Shown here in pieces: positions 20,557 through 29,107 of a stretch of 64,000 bases of DNA. A program made the translations under genes and the position numbers. Each line of letters begins with the position of its first letter. Within the stretch, counting starts at the first letter, position 1. The notes under the pieces are model-generated. The model did not search any database, was not told the DNA's origin, and saw nothing but the letters and a program-made list of their open reading frames with translations. The DNA is from Burkholderiales bacterium (GTDB lineage: Bacteria > Pseudomonadota > Gammaproteobacteria > Burkholderiales > Burkholderiaceae_C). The stretch lies in the NCBI GenBank assembly GCA_030604135.1, contig JAUVWL010000005.1, forward strand, positions 124,001-188,000, read 5' to 3'.

Positions 20557-22977
20557 ATGCCCGCTGAATCGCCCTTGCTCGAACAGTGCTTCAGCCGTGT
20601 GCTGCGGGCGGCGCCAGGCATGCTCGAACGCCTCATCGACAACACCATCGAAGGACTACAGCAAGCTGAGAAGCAAGGTGGGAACACGCAGGAGCGGGAA
20701 CTCATGGCCCGCGCCTGGTGGGTGCTGACTCAACAGCGAACGACGCTCTCGCAGCAGTTTCCCCTCCGGCTCGAGCGCGCCTTCCACCAGGCAGACAACG
20801 AGGGCCAGACGTCCACCCTGGCCCGTTTGTCCGACTCGTCGCTGTTGTCCCTGGTGGACGACAACGAGATCAACGAGTCGCTGGAATCGGCCCGCTTGAT
20901 CCAGGCCTTGCTGCCGGTGGTGGAGCAGTCGCTGTCCATGGTGGACGCCCGGATGAGTTCGCTCATCGGGCTGGACACGGTGCATGCCGAGAAGAACCCC
21001 TTGCGGCCTTCGGTCTTTGTGAGGGCTTTGCGCGATCTATTGGCCGAGCGCGAGGCTGACCCCCAGGTGCGCAGCCTGTGGATGCAGCGCATGGCGCCGG
21101 CCCTGGGCAAAGCCCTGTGCCAGCTGTACGAGCAGGTGGCGGTGATGCTGCAGAAGGCAAACGTGCAGGAAGCGGGCTACCGGGTGCGACTGGTGGCAGA
21201 TTTCCAGCCCTCCCAGCTCGCGCCCGAGTCGACCCGCTCCTGGCTGGAGGACGATGCCCGCAAGCACGCAGAAGACCCGCGAAGGGATGGCGTGACCAGC
21301 CCTGGCGGGAGGCCCGGCGAACCGCTGGCGCTGCGCATGGGTGACCTGGCACGCGAACGCAGCCCCCTGCAGCACGAGGTCATGCAGGCTTTCCTGGGCG
21401 ACCGGCAGGGCGCTTTCGATCAGCCGCTGGACAACGCCTTCTATGAGCAGGTCCGGCGCGAGCTGACGCGGGTCGATGCCTTTGCCCGCCTGCCCATGCA
21501 GGACCCGCAGGCACTGGAACGCGAGCACCGCCAGCGGCGCGAACTGCCGGCGGTGGACCGGCCGGCGCGGGCGGTCGATATCGGCTCGCAGCTGGACAAG
21601 GAGCGTTGGGGCGACTGGGCCAACCCGCACGAGCGCTCGCGCGTGCTGCTCGAACTCAAGCACCAGGCCGACAAGGTGTCGCAGGCCGTGGGCCTGGATG
21701 TGGTGCGCAAACTGGTGAACCAGGTGGCGGGCGACCCGCTGCTGCTGGCACCCGTGCGCGAAGCTGTGGTGGCGCTGGAGCCTGCGCTGTTGCGGCTGGC
21801 CATGAGCGAGCCGAGGTATTTCAACCGCGAAGACCACCCGGCGCGCCAGCTGATCGAGCAGGTGGCGCAGCGCAGCTTCCGTTACAACGATGAGTACGCC
21901 TCGGAGTTCGAGTCCTTTCTGGACCCGGTTCGCACGCGGGTGCAGGAACTCAACGCCCAGGATGGCAGCGACCCGGCCGCGTTTGCCACCGCGCTGGCCG
22001 ATCTGCAGACCAGCTGGGCATCGGTCGACCAGGAGGAGCAGGAACGCCGGTACAGGCAGCTCGAAGCGGTGCGCCTGGCCGAAGAGCGCCAGGAGCTGGC
22101 CGATCAGATCGCCTGGGAGATCAGCAACCGGCCCGATGTCTTCAACGCGCCGGGGGTGGTGCTTGACTTCCTGTACGGCTCGTGGTCGCTCGTGATTGCC
22201 TCGGCCCAGCTGGCCAACCCGGACGCAGGGCCCGATCCGCACGGCTACCGCAAGGTGATCGGTCACCTGCTCTGGAGCACCCGCCGTGAGGTGACCCTGC
22301 GTCAGCCGCGCCAGCTTTTCGAGGTGGTGCCGGCCATGCTGCAGACCTTGCGCAAGGGCCTGGAGGAGCTGGGCAAGACACCCGAGGAAACCCAGACCTT
22401 CTTTGATGCCCTGCTCAAGCTGCACGAACCGGTGCTCAAGCTGCGGCGCATGCGGGCGCGGGCCGATGGGGCCAGTTCAGGCCCGGTTCCGCTGGAAGGC
22501 GATTCCGGTTCGGTTCCGCTGGAGTTGCTGGCGCCCGCCACCGCCGAGCAGCAGAAGCCCAGACCAGCCGAGCAGCCGTGGATTGGCGTTCGGGAACGCG
22601 CATCGGCCGGTTTTGACGACACGGTGGTGCTGGACCACGGTCCGGCCGAGGAGGACCTGGTTGATGCGCCGGAAGAGGTACATGCTGAGCCTTCCGAGAC
22701 CGATCCGGCTATGGTGCTGACCGGACTGCGTGCGGGCGACTGGGTCGACCTGTACTCCGACGGTCAGTGGCTGCGGGCCGAACTGGTGTGGGCCAGCAGC
22801 AAGAGCAGCCTGTTCATGTTCACCAGCCGTGGCGGACGGGCCCACACGATGACCCGCCGCAGTTGCGAGAAGCTGCTGGCCAAGCGCTGGCTGCGGCCTG
22901 TGGTGACCCGGGCCGTGGTGAAAGAAGCGCTGCACAAGATGGTCAGGCCGCAGGCGGACGAGGCCGTCGCGGCCTGA
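20557..22977 (+). CDS. DUF1631 family protein
   Basis: An 806-residue, mostly helical, soluble protein. The N-terminal half (LLEQCFSRVLRAAPGMLERLIDN, then long charged helices) and the C-terminal small beta-rich part (LRAGDWVDLYSDGQWLRAELVWASSKSSLFMFTSRGG) match DUF1631, a family of unknown function sometimes mislabelled thymidine phosphorylase. The C-terminal part resembles a PilZ-like barrel, so cyclic-di-GMP or RNA binding is conceivable but unproven. It stands alone, divergent from the DUF3305 operon. A possible -10 TATACC lies at about 20513. Confidence 0.8.
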   Translation: MPAESPLLEQCFSRVLRAAPGMLERLIDNTIEGLQQAEKQGGNTQERELMARAWWVLTQQRTTLSQQFPLRLERAFHQADNEGQTSTLARLSDSSLLSLVDDNEINESLESARLIQALLPVVEQSLSMVDARMSSLIGLDTVHAEKNPLRPSVFVRALRDLLAEREADPQVRSLWMQRMAPALGKALCQLYEQVAVMLQKANVQEAGYRVRLVADFQPSQLAPESTRSWLEDDARKHAEDPRRDGVTSPGGRPGEPLALRMGDLARERSPLQHEVMQAFLGDRQGAFDQPLDNAFYEQVRRELTRVDAFARLPMQDPQALEREHRQRRELPAVDRPARAVDIGSQLDKERWGDWANPHERSRVLLELKHQADKVSQAVGLDVVRKLVNQVAGDPLLLAPVREAVVALEPALLRLAMSEPRYFNREDHPARQLIEQVAQRSFRYNDEYASEFESFLDPVRTRVQELNAQDGSDPAAFATALADLQTSWASVDQEEQERRYRQLEAVRLAEERQELADQIAWEISNRPDVFNAPGVVLDFLYGSWSLVIASAQLANPDAGPDPHGYRKVIGHLLWSTRREVTLRQPRQLFEVVPAMLQTLRKGLEELGKTPEETQTFFDALLKLHEPVLKLRRMRARADGASSGPVPLEGDSGSVPLELLAPATAEQQKPRPAEQPWIGVRERASAGFDDTVVLDHGPAEEDLVDAPEEVHAEPSETDPAMVLTGLRAGDWVDLYSDGQWLRAELVWASSKSSLFMFTSRGGRAHTMTRRSCEKLLAKRWLRPVVTRAVVKEALHKMVRPQADEAVAA

Positions 22978-23006
22978 GGACCAAAAGGCCTAGAGGGCCG
23001 CGTGGG

Positions 23007-24308
23007 TCAATAGGTTTCCAGGTGCAGGCGGCCTTCGCGCTTGAGCGAGGTGCCGACCTCGTCCCAGTTCAGCCCGGCCCCCACGGCGATGTCGCGCAGC
23101 GCCAGAACGACCCCCTCTTCCATGGCCTTGAGACCACAGACGTAGAAGCAGGCGTTGGGATCTTGCAGCAGGGCGGCCAGGTCGGCGGCGCGCTCGCGCA
23201 TGGCGTCCTGCACGTATTTTTTGGGCTGCCCTGGCGTGCGGCTGAACGCGAATGTGGTGTCGATGAAGTCCTTGGGCAGGTTCTGCAGCGGTCCGAAGTA
23301 CGGCAGTTCTTCCTGGGTGCGGGCGCCGAAGAACAGCATCAGCTTGCCGCCCTCGAATTTTCCACTGGCGCGCAGGCGGCGGCGCCATTCGGTCATGGCA
23401 CGCATGGGAGCGGAACCGGTGCCGGTGCAGATCATGACGATGCTGGACCGCGGGTGATTGGGCATCAGGAAGCTGGTCCCGAAGGGCCCGATCACCTGCA
23501 CCTGGTCGCCGACCTTGAGGTCGCACATGTAGTTGCTGGCGACGCCACGCACCGGCTTGCCGGCGTGGTCCTCCAGCACACGCTTGATGGTCAGCGAGAG
23601 GTTGTTGTGGCCGGGGCGCTCACCGTTGCGCGGGCTGGCGATGCTGTACTGGCGGGCATGGTGGGGCTTGCCGTTGGCGTCGGTGCCCGGCGGGATGATG
23701 CCGATGCTCTGCCCTTCGAGCACGGGGAAGGGCATGCTGCCGAAGTCGAGCACGATGTGGTGGGTGTCGTAGTCTTTGCCGACTTCGGTGACGCGCAGGT
23801 TGCCGGTGACGGTGGCGGTGACGGTCTTCTCGGCGGCCTTGGGGCCGTAGAGGTTGGTGTAGGCGTGGGCGGCACTCCAGGGCGGGATGCTGGCGCCATA
23901 CTGGGCGGAGTTGAAGGCGGTCTGACCGGTGGGGTCGACGGCCGGGGCTTCATCGGCCGTCGGCTCGGCGGCCGCGGAGGTGGCTGCCTCATCACCGCCG
24001 GCTTCGGCGGCCATGGCAGCGATATCGGCGCCCGAGAGTTCGGGCGGCAGAACGTCCCAGCCCAGCTGTTCTTCCAGGCTGTAGGCTTTGGCCTTGACGA
24101 CGCGGCGGTAGTTGTCGATGGAGCCGGTGGGACAAGGCGAGATGCAGTCGTTGCACCAGTTGCACTTGTTGACGTCCACAACGTAGTTGCGCGAGTCGTG
24201 CGTGATGGCACCGACCGGGCAGATCGATTCGCAGGTGTTGCAGCGGATGCAGATCTCGGGGTCGATCAGGTGCTGCTTGATGACGGCGGCTTCAGCGGGA
24301 GCGTTCAT
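23007..24308 (-). CDS. boxA: Benzoyl-CoA 2,3-epoxidase subunit BoxA (reductase)
   Basis: A 433-residue iron-sulfur flavoprotein that passes electrons from NADPH to BoxB. Two 4Fe-4S motifs are at the N-terminus (Cys 20, 23, 26, 30 and Cys 49, 52, 55, 59). An alanine-rich linker (about 100-120) follows, then a ferredoxin-NADP-reductase-like half with RQYSIASP (FAD) and [15 protein letters not shown] (NADP). It is the last gene of the boxCBA run, 375 bp after boxB, an unusually long gap filled with repeats. Confidence 0.95.
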   Translation of the reverse strand: MNAPAEAAVIKQHLIDPEICIRCNTCESICPVGAITHDSRNYVVDVNKCNWCNDCISPCPTGSIDNYRRVVKAKAYSLEEQLGWDVLPPELSGADIAAMAAEAGGDEAATSAAAEPTADEAPAVDPTGQTAFNSAQYGASIPPWSAAHAYTNLYGPKAAEKTVTATVTGNLRVTEVGKDYDTHHIVLDFGSMPFPVLEGQSIGIIPPGTDANGKPHHARQYSIASPRNGERPGHNNLSLTIKRVLEDHAGKPVRGVASNYMCDLKVGDQVQVIGPFGTSFLMPNHPRSSIVMICTGTGSAPMRAMTEWRRRLRASGKFEGGKLMLFFGARTQEELPYFGPLQNLPKDFIDTTFAFSRTPGQPKKYVQDAMRERAADLAALLQDPNACFYVCGLKAMEEGVVLALRDIAVGAGLNWDEVGTSLKREGRLHLETY

Positions 24309-24367
24309 CTTCGGTCTCCGGATGCTTGTGGGTACGCGTAATTGTCTGGGTTCTTGACTGACACCGC

Positions 24368-24457
24368 ATGGGTTGGGGCGACCGACTCCGTTCGTGTCCC
24401 CCGCCGGCCTGCGGCCGGCTCCTCCTTTACCTCTCTGCGCCGGTCACCCCAACCCAT
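24368..24457. repeat. Large imperfect inverted repeat between boxB and boxA
   Basis: Two 16-bp arms (24368-24383 and 24442-24457), ATGGGTTGGGGCGACC and its near-perfect complement with one mismatch, enclose a GC-rich inner dyad GCCGG/CCGGC. In RNA it would form a long cruciform-like stem. Confidence 0.7.
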
Positions 24458-24570
24458 GCTCATTGGCGAGCGAGGCAAACGAAAACCCATCGAGCATCCG
24501 GCTAGCGTGTCTGATTCAGAGATGCGGTGGAACCGGCTCCGCCGGGCCACTCGCATCGTCCCCTCTCCAA

Positions 24571-24681
24571 GCGCCGCAAAGCGGCGCGACAGAGAGAGGG
24601 GAAGCTGCGAAGCAGCGCAGGGGTGTGTTCCGAGTCCAGCGCGCCAGAGAGGGGGGAAGCCGCGTCAGCGGCGCAGGGGGG
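24571..24681. repeat. Cluster of three GC-rich hairpin repeats upstream of boxA
   Basis: First hairpin GCGCCGC-aaa-GCGGCGC (24571-24587). Then two related units at about 24596-24623 and 24648-24681, each of the form GAGGGG-AAGC-hairpin-GCA-GGGG, with stems GCTGC/GCAGC and GCCGC/GCGGC. The two share sequence as well as structure, as expected for copies of one dispersed element. They fill the boxB-boxA gap and could act on transcript stability or attenuation. Confidence 0.65.
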
Positions 24682-24683
24682 AG

Positions 24684-26111
24684 TTAGTTAAACCTTACGT
24701 ACTCGAAGTTCACCGGCTGACGGTTGATGCCCATGACAGGAGGGGCAATCCAGTTGGCGAATTTGCCCGGCTCGACCACACGGCCCATCAGGCTGGCCAC
24801 GTAGGCGCGGTCCTGGTCGGTCGGCAGCCATTCCTCGACCTTGGCGTTCCACTCGTGGTCGGTGACCACGCGGCCGTCGGGGCTGACCTTCACACCCTTG
24901 AGCGTGCCGATGTTGCGGTGGAAGGCCTTGTGCGGCACTTTCAGGCGGTAGTCGATGCCGGCCTTTTCGATCAGGCGGTTCCAACGCTCGACGCCACCGA
25001 CGCTGTCCTTGATGTAGTCGTCGCGCAGCACTTCGTTGAGCGCGTTGAGCATCGGCACTTCCTTCTCGACCAGCTGGCCGTTGACGACGTCGATGATCTT
25101 GTAGGTGTTGCCCTTGAGCACATGGTCGTCGGTGCGCTTGCCTTCTTCATAGCGACCCTTGAGGCCGGAGCTGTAGAAGGTGGCGGCGTTGGACGACTGG
25201 TCGGCGCCGAACAGGTCGATGGTCACCGAGAAGTGGAAGTTCAGGTATTTCTGGATGGTCGGCAGGTCGATGACACCGGCAGCGCGCAGCTTGCCCACGT
25301 CGTCGGTCTTGAGCTGGTTCATCATTTCGCAGGTGCGGGTGATGACACGACCGACACCGGACTCGCCCACGAACATGTGATGCGCCTCTTCGGTCAGCAT
25401 GAACTTGGTGGTGCGGGCCAGCGGGTCGAATGAAGACTCGGCCAGTGCGCAGAGCTGGAACTTGCCGTCCCGGTCGGTGAAGTAGGTGAACATGAAGAAG
25501 CTCAGCCAGTCGGGCGTCTTCTCGTTGAAGGCTTCCAGGATGCGCGGGTTGTCGGCGTTGCCGCTGTTGCGCTCGAGCAGGGCTTCGGCTTCTTCACGGC
25601 CGTCCTTGCCGAAGTACTTGTGCAGCAGGTAGACCATGGCCCACAGGTGGCGACCTTCCTCGACGTTGACCTGGAACAGGTTGCGCAGGTCGTACTGGCT
25701 GGGCGCGGTCAGGCCCAGGTGGCGCTGCTGCTCGACCGATGCCGGCTCGGTGTCGCCCTGGGTGACGATGATGCGGCGCAGGTTGGCGCGGTGTTCGCCA
25801 GGCACGTCCTGCCAGGCGGCTTCGCCCATATGGTCACCGAAATGGATCTTGCGGTCCTGCTCGGCGGGGTTGAGGAAAATGCCCCAGCGGTAGTCGGGCA
25901 TCTTGACATGGCCAAACTGCGCCCAGCCCTGCGGGTCCACGCTGACCGCCGTGCGCAGGTAGACATCGAAGTTCTGCGAGCCTTCCGGGCCCATGTCCTG
26001 CCACCACTGCAGGTAGTTGGGTTGCCAGTGTTCCAGCGCGCGCTGCAGCGTGCGGTCTTCACTGAGGTTGACGTTGTTGGGGATCTTCTCGCTGTAGTTG
26101 ATGCCGGACAT
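24684..26111 (-). CDS. boxB: Benzoyl-CoA 2,3-epoxidase subunit BoxB (oxygenase)
   Basis: A 475-residue di-iron oxygenase that epoxidises benzoyl-CoA with O2, using electrons from BoxA. Di-iron ligand motifs are visible as VNVEEGRHLWAMVYLL and MLTEEAHHMFVGESG, and the N-terminal NVNLSEDRTLQRALEHWQPNYLQWW is strongly BoxB-like. The Met at 26111 (MSGINYSEKIPNNV) was chosen over an upstream in-frame Met at 26183. It follows boxC by 90 bp. Confidence 0.96.
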   Translation of the reverse strand: MSGINYSEKIPNNVNLSEDRTLQRALEHWQPNYLQWWQDMGPEGSQNFDVYLRTAVSVDPQGWAQFGHVKMPDYRWGIFLNPAEQDRKIHFGDHMGEAAWQDVPGEHRANLRRIIVTQGDTEPASVEQQRHLGLTAPSQYDLRNLFQVNVEEGRHLWAMVYLLHKYFGKDGREEAEALLERNSGNADNPRILEAFNEKTPDWLSFFMFTYFTDRDGKFQLCALAESSFDPLARTTKFMLTEEAHHMFVGESGVGRVITRTCEMMNQLKTDDVGKLRAAGVIDLPTIQKYLNFHFSVTIDLFGADQSSNAATFYSSGLKGRYEEGKRTDDHVLKGNTYKIIDVVNGQLVEKEVPMLNALNEVLRDDYIKDSVGGVERWNRLIEKAGIDYRLKVPHKAFHRNIGTLKGVKVSPDGRVVTDHEWNAKVEEWLPTDQDRAYVASLMGRVVEPGKFANWIAPPVMGINRQPVNFEYVRFN

Positions 26112-26201
26112 GGGGTTTCTCCTGCTGTTGTCTCGCTCGGTGGACTGTCGTTCGGTTGCGGCTGGCTCCACCGGGAAACCCACCGCACAACGAGGTTTTG
26201 C

Positions 26202-27866
26202 TTAGACGCGGTTCCAGTCGAACTGGGCCTTGTCGCCTTTTCCGTAGACCTTCAGGGCGCCCTTTTCGCCGACGGCATTCGGGCGCTGGAAGATCCAGTT
26301 CTGCCAGGCGGTCAGACGGCCAAAGATGCGGGTGAACATGTTCTCTTTCTGGGCAAAGCGCAGGTTGGCCTCCAGGCCAGTCAGGGCGTCGGGCGACATG
26401 GCCGCACGCTCTTCCAGCGCCAGGCGGATCTCGTCGGCCCAGTCGATGTCGTCGGGTGCGGCGGTCACCAGGCCCAGCTTGAGGGCGGCATCACCGTCCA
26501 GCGCCTGGCCGATGGCGCCACGCGCGGCTTCCATCGGAGCGGCCTCTTCGTAGAAGCGGCGCTGCAGGCGGCTCTGGCCATTGACCATGGGCAGGTAGCC
26601 GAAGTTCATTTCACCCAGGGTCAGGGTGGGCTGCTTCTCGGGTTCGTCGGGCAGCACGAGCTGGTAGGCGCGATCGGCGCAGAAGGCCAGCTCGGCCAGC
26701 GTGCCAGCGAAGCACGAACCCGGCTCCAGCAGCGCGAACAGGCTGCGCGAGGACACGTCCAGCCGCGCGAAGGTGCGGCGCAGGTGGCCGATGGTCTCGT
26801 TGACGAACCAGTGGTCCTTGTTCGCCAGCATCAGCGCGTCGTTGGCGAGCACCGCGGCGCTGTCGCCTTCGGTCTTGAGCAGCCAGGTGCCGATGTCCAG
26901 CTCGTTGGTGCGCATGTGCAGGATGGCGTCGTCCAGTTCGCGCACCATCTGCAGGGCGTACCAGTTGGCACCCAGGGCTTCGATGCCGGCGATGTCGGTC
27001 GGCTGTGCGCCCTGCGGGGCCTTGACGGTGAAGGTGGCGACGCGCCTGGCACGGTCAATCTCGACCGTCACGTTCGTGTAGGAAAGGCGGTCGGCCTCGA
27101 TGTTGCGGTTCAGCGGCGTCAGTTCGACACCCTTGACGCCGGCGGCGCCGCGGCGGCTGCCGGCGGCCAGCTTCTCGGCGCGCTCGCGCACGGCCTGCTG
27201 GAACACCGCCGGTTTGGCGATGGCATCGACTAGGCGCCAGTCCACGGCCTTCTGGCCGCGAACACCTTCAACGCTGGTGCAGAAGATATCGGCGAGGTCA
27301 TGGCGCACGTGGCGCTTGTCGGTCACGCGGGTCAGGCCTCCGGTGCCAGGCAGCACGCCCAGCAGCGGCACCTCGGGCAGGCTGACGGCGCTGGAGCGGT
27401 CGTCCACCAGCACGATCTCGTCGCAGGCCAAGGCCAGTTCGTAGCCGCCACCGGCACAGGCGCCGTTGAGGGCGGCGACGAACTTCAGACCGCTGTGCTG
27501 GCTGCTGTCTTCGATGCCGTTGCGGGTCTCGTTGGTGAACTTGCAGAAATTCACTTTCCAGCCGTGGCTGGACAGGCCCAGCATGAAGATGTTGGCGCCC
27601 GAGCAGAACACCCGGTCCTTCAGGCTGGTGACCACCACCGACTTGACTTCGGGGTGCTCGAAACGGATGCGCTGCAGGGCGTCGTGCAGTTCGATGTCCA
27701 CACCCAGGTCGTAGCTGTTGAGCTTGAGCTTGTAGCCGGGGCGCAGGCCGGCGTCCTCGTTGATGGCCAGCGACAGCGTGGCAATGGCGCCGTCGAAAGA
27801 CAGTCGGACGTGTTGGTAGCGGGACGGGTCGGTCTGGTAGTCGACGCGGGGGCTGGTGGCGGTCAT
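26202..27866 (-). CDS. boxC: Benzoyl-CoA-dihydrodiol lyase BoxC
   Basis: A 554-residue crotonase-superfamily enzyme that hydrolytically opens 2,3-epoxybenzoyl-CoA to 3,4-dehydroadipyl-CoA semialdehyde and formate. The length, about twice that of a simple crotonase, is typical of BoxC. Crotonase features include FCSGANIFMLG and ALNGACAGGGYELALACDEI, which form the oxyanion hole. The start MTATSPRVDYQ at 27866 is supported by GGAG just upstream. It is the first gene of boxCBA and lies directly behind two TGCA palindromes. Formate made here would be a substrate for a formate dehydrogenase. Confidence 0.95.
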   Translation of the reverse strand: MTATSPRVDYQTDPSRYQHVRLSFDGAIATLSLAINEDAGLRPGYKLKLNSYDLGVDIELHDALQRIRFEHPEVKSVVVTSLKDRVFCSGANIFMLGLSSHGWKVNFCKFTNETRNGIEDSSQHSGLKFVAALNGACAGGGYELALACDEIVLVDDRSSAVSLPEVPLLGVLPGTGGLTRVTDKRHVRHDLADIFCTSVEGVRGQKAVDWRLVDAIAKPAVFQQAVRERAEKLAAGSRRGAAGVKGVELTPLNRNIEADRLSYTNVTVEIDRARRVATFTVKAPQGAQPTDIAGIEALGANWYALQMVRELDDAILHMRTNELDIGTWLLKTEGDSAAVLANDALMLANKDHWFVNETIGHLRRTFARLDVSSRSLFALLEPGSCFAGTLAELAFCADRAYQLVLPDEPEKQPTLTLGEMNFGYLPMVNGQSRLQRRFYEEAAPMEAARGAIGQALDGDAALKLGLVTAAPDDIDWADEIRLALEERAAMSPDALTGLEANLRFAQKENMFTRIFGRLTAWQNWIFQRPNAVGEKGALKVYGKGDKAQFDWNRV

Positions 27867-27934
27867 GTGGGTCTCCTCGGGTTCGGCACGGCGGTCAGTA
27901 TGCACAGGACTGTGCGGCGTGAGGTGAATAATAG

Positions 27935-27972
27935 TGCATGTCGTTGCGCGAGGTCAAATGCATTTTAATGCA
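27935..27972. promoter_or_regulatory. BoxR operator candidates upstream of boxC
   Basis: TGCA-TTTTAA-TGCA at 27959-27972 is an exact TGCA-N6-TGCA palindrome, the pattern I recall for BzdR/BoxR of Azoarcus. A degenerate copy, TGCA-N6-TGCG, begins 24 bp upstream at 27935. They lie between boxR and boxC in the position of the boxCBA promoter. Confidence 0.8.
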
Positions 27973-28003
27973 CAACACTAGGTGTTTACCCTAGATCACC
28001 CAT

Positions 28004-28936
28004 TCAAGCCGGCAATCTGAGCAGATGGCGGACTTCCCTGCGCAGCCTGGCAAAGCTGTCTTCCAGTGACTGGGCGCTGGTGTTGAAGCTCAGGTCGGCC
28101 TTGGAATAGAACGCGGCGCGGCCTTCCAGGATGCGTTTGAGGTCTTCCATGGCTTCGCGGCTGGCCGCCATGGGCCGCATGTCGCCCTGCGCGGCGACGC
28201 GGTCCATGTGGTCGGCGGGGTCCGCCTGCAGCCAGATGGTGGTGCAATGCTGGAGCAGCAGATTGAAATTGGCCGAATCCGCCACCAGCCCGCCCGGCGT
28301 GGCAATCACCACCTCGGGGTATATCTGGATCGCCTCTTCCAGGGCTCGACGCTCGTAACGGCGGTAGGCGTTGGCGCCATAGAGGTTGTGAATTTCGCTG
28401 ATGCTGCAACCGGCGAACTGCTCGATCTCGCGCGAGAGCTCGATGAACGGAAATCCCAGGTCGTCGGCCAGGCGCTGACCCAGGGTGGACTTGCCGGCAC
28501 CGCGCAACCCGATCAGGGCCACCCTCGCCTGGCGGCCTTGCGCATCGACCCCGCCGCTGGCACCCAGCAGGTCGACCAGCTGCAGCCGCGCGCGCCGCAG
28601 ATCGGCCTCGTTGCGCCCCTGCAGCAGCTCGCGGATCAGCAGCCATTCGGGTGAAGACGTCGTGACGTCGCCAATGAGTTCGGCCAGCGAGCAATGCAGC
28701 GCCTGCGCAACCTGCAACAGCACCAGGATGGAGGCGTTGCCGGTGCCGTACTCGAGGTTGGCCAGGTGCCGCTCGGAGACGTCGGCAGCGATCGCCACGG
28801 CCTTGCGCGTCATGCCCTTGCGTGAGCGCAGTGTGCGCACCCGCTCGCCCAGGGCCACCAGAAAGGGGTGGCGCTCTTCGGCTTCATCGGAGGCGGCGGA
28901 AGCCACGGTGGGAGCTAGCGTGTCGGTGGAGGTCAT
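28004..28936 (-). CDS. boxR: BoxR, benzoyl-CoA-responsive XRE/shikimate-kinase-like repressor
   Basis: A 310-residue two-domain regulator. An XRE-type helix-turn-helix (about residues 26-85, MTRKAVAIAADVSERHLANLEYGTG split by the turn) is joined to a shikimate-kinase-like P-loop domain with Walker A GLRGAGKS at 143-150. In BzdR/BoxR this second domain senses benzoyl-CoA and releases the repressor from DNA. The start MTSTDTLAP at 28936 was chosen; upstream codons run into the operator region. It is on the same strand as boxCBA and divergent from boxD. Confidence 0.92.
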   Translation of the reverse strand: MTSTDTLAPTVASAASDEAEERHPFLVALGERVRTLRSRKGMTRKAVAIAADVSERHLANLEYGTGNASILVLLQVAQALHCSLAELIGDVTTSSPEWLLIRELLQGRNEADLRRARLQLVDLLGASGGVDAQGRQARVALIGLRGAGKSTLGQRLADDLGFPFIELSREIEQFAGCSISEIHNLYGANAYRRYERRALEEAIQIYPEVVIATPGGLVADSANFNLLLQHCTTIWLQADPADHMDRVAAQGDMRPMAASREAMEDLKRILEGRAAFYSKADLSFNTSAQSLEDSFARLRREVRHLLRLPA

Positions 28937-29007
28937 GGCGCAGGCGCCTTTCGTCAGCAAAAGTGGCAAGCAAGGGTAAACCCCAGTCGTCTTTTCATCC
29001 CGCAACA

Positions 29008-29047
29008 TGCACTTTAATGCATACTCTGCAAGAAGCAAGATAATGCA
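29008..29047. promoter_or_regulatory. BoxR operator array between boxR and boxD
   Basis: TGCA-CTTTAA-TGCA at 29008-29021 repeats the operator found before boxC almost exactly (CTTTAA against TTTTAA in the spacer). Further TGCA half-sites follow at 29027 and 29044. The array covers the divergent promoters of boxR and boxD-bclA, so BoxR probably controls itself and the upper part of the pathway. Confidence 0.8.
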
Positions 29048-29107
29048 TTTATACCGTCATTCGACCGCCGTGACCACGGCATTTGCGCAAACCACTGCAT
29101 CCCGACC

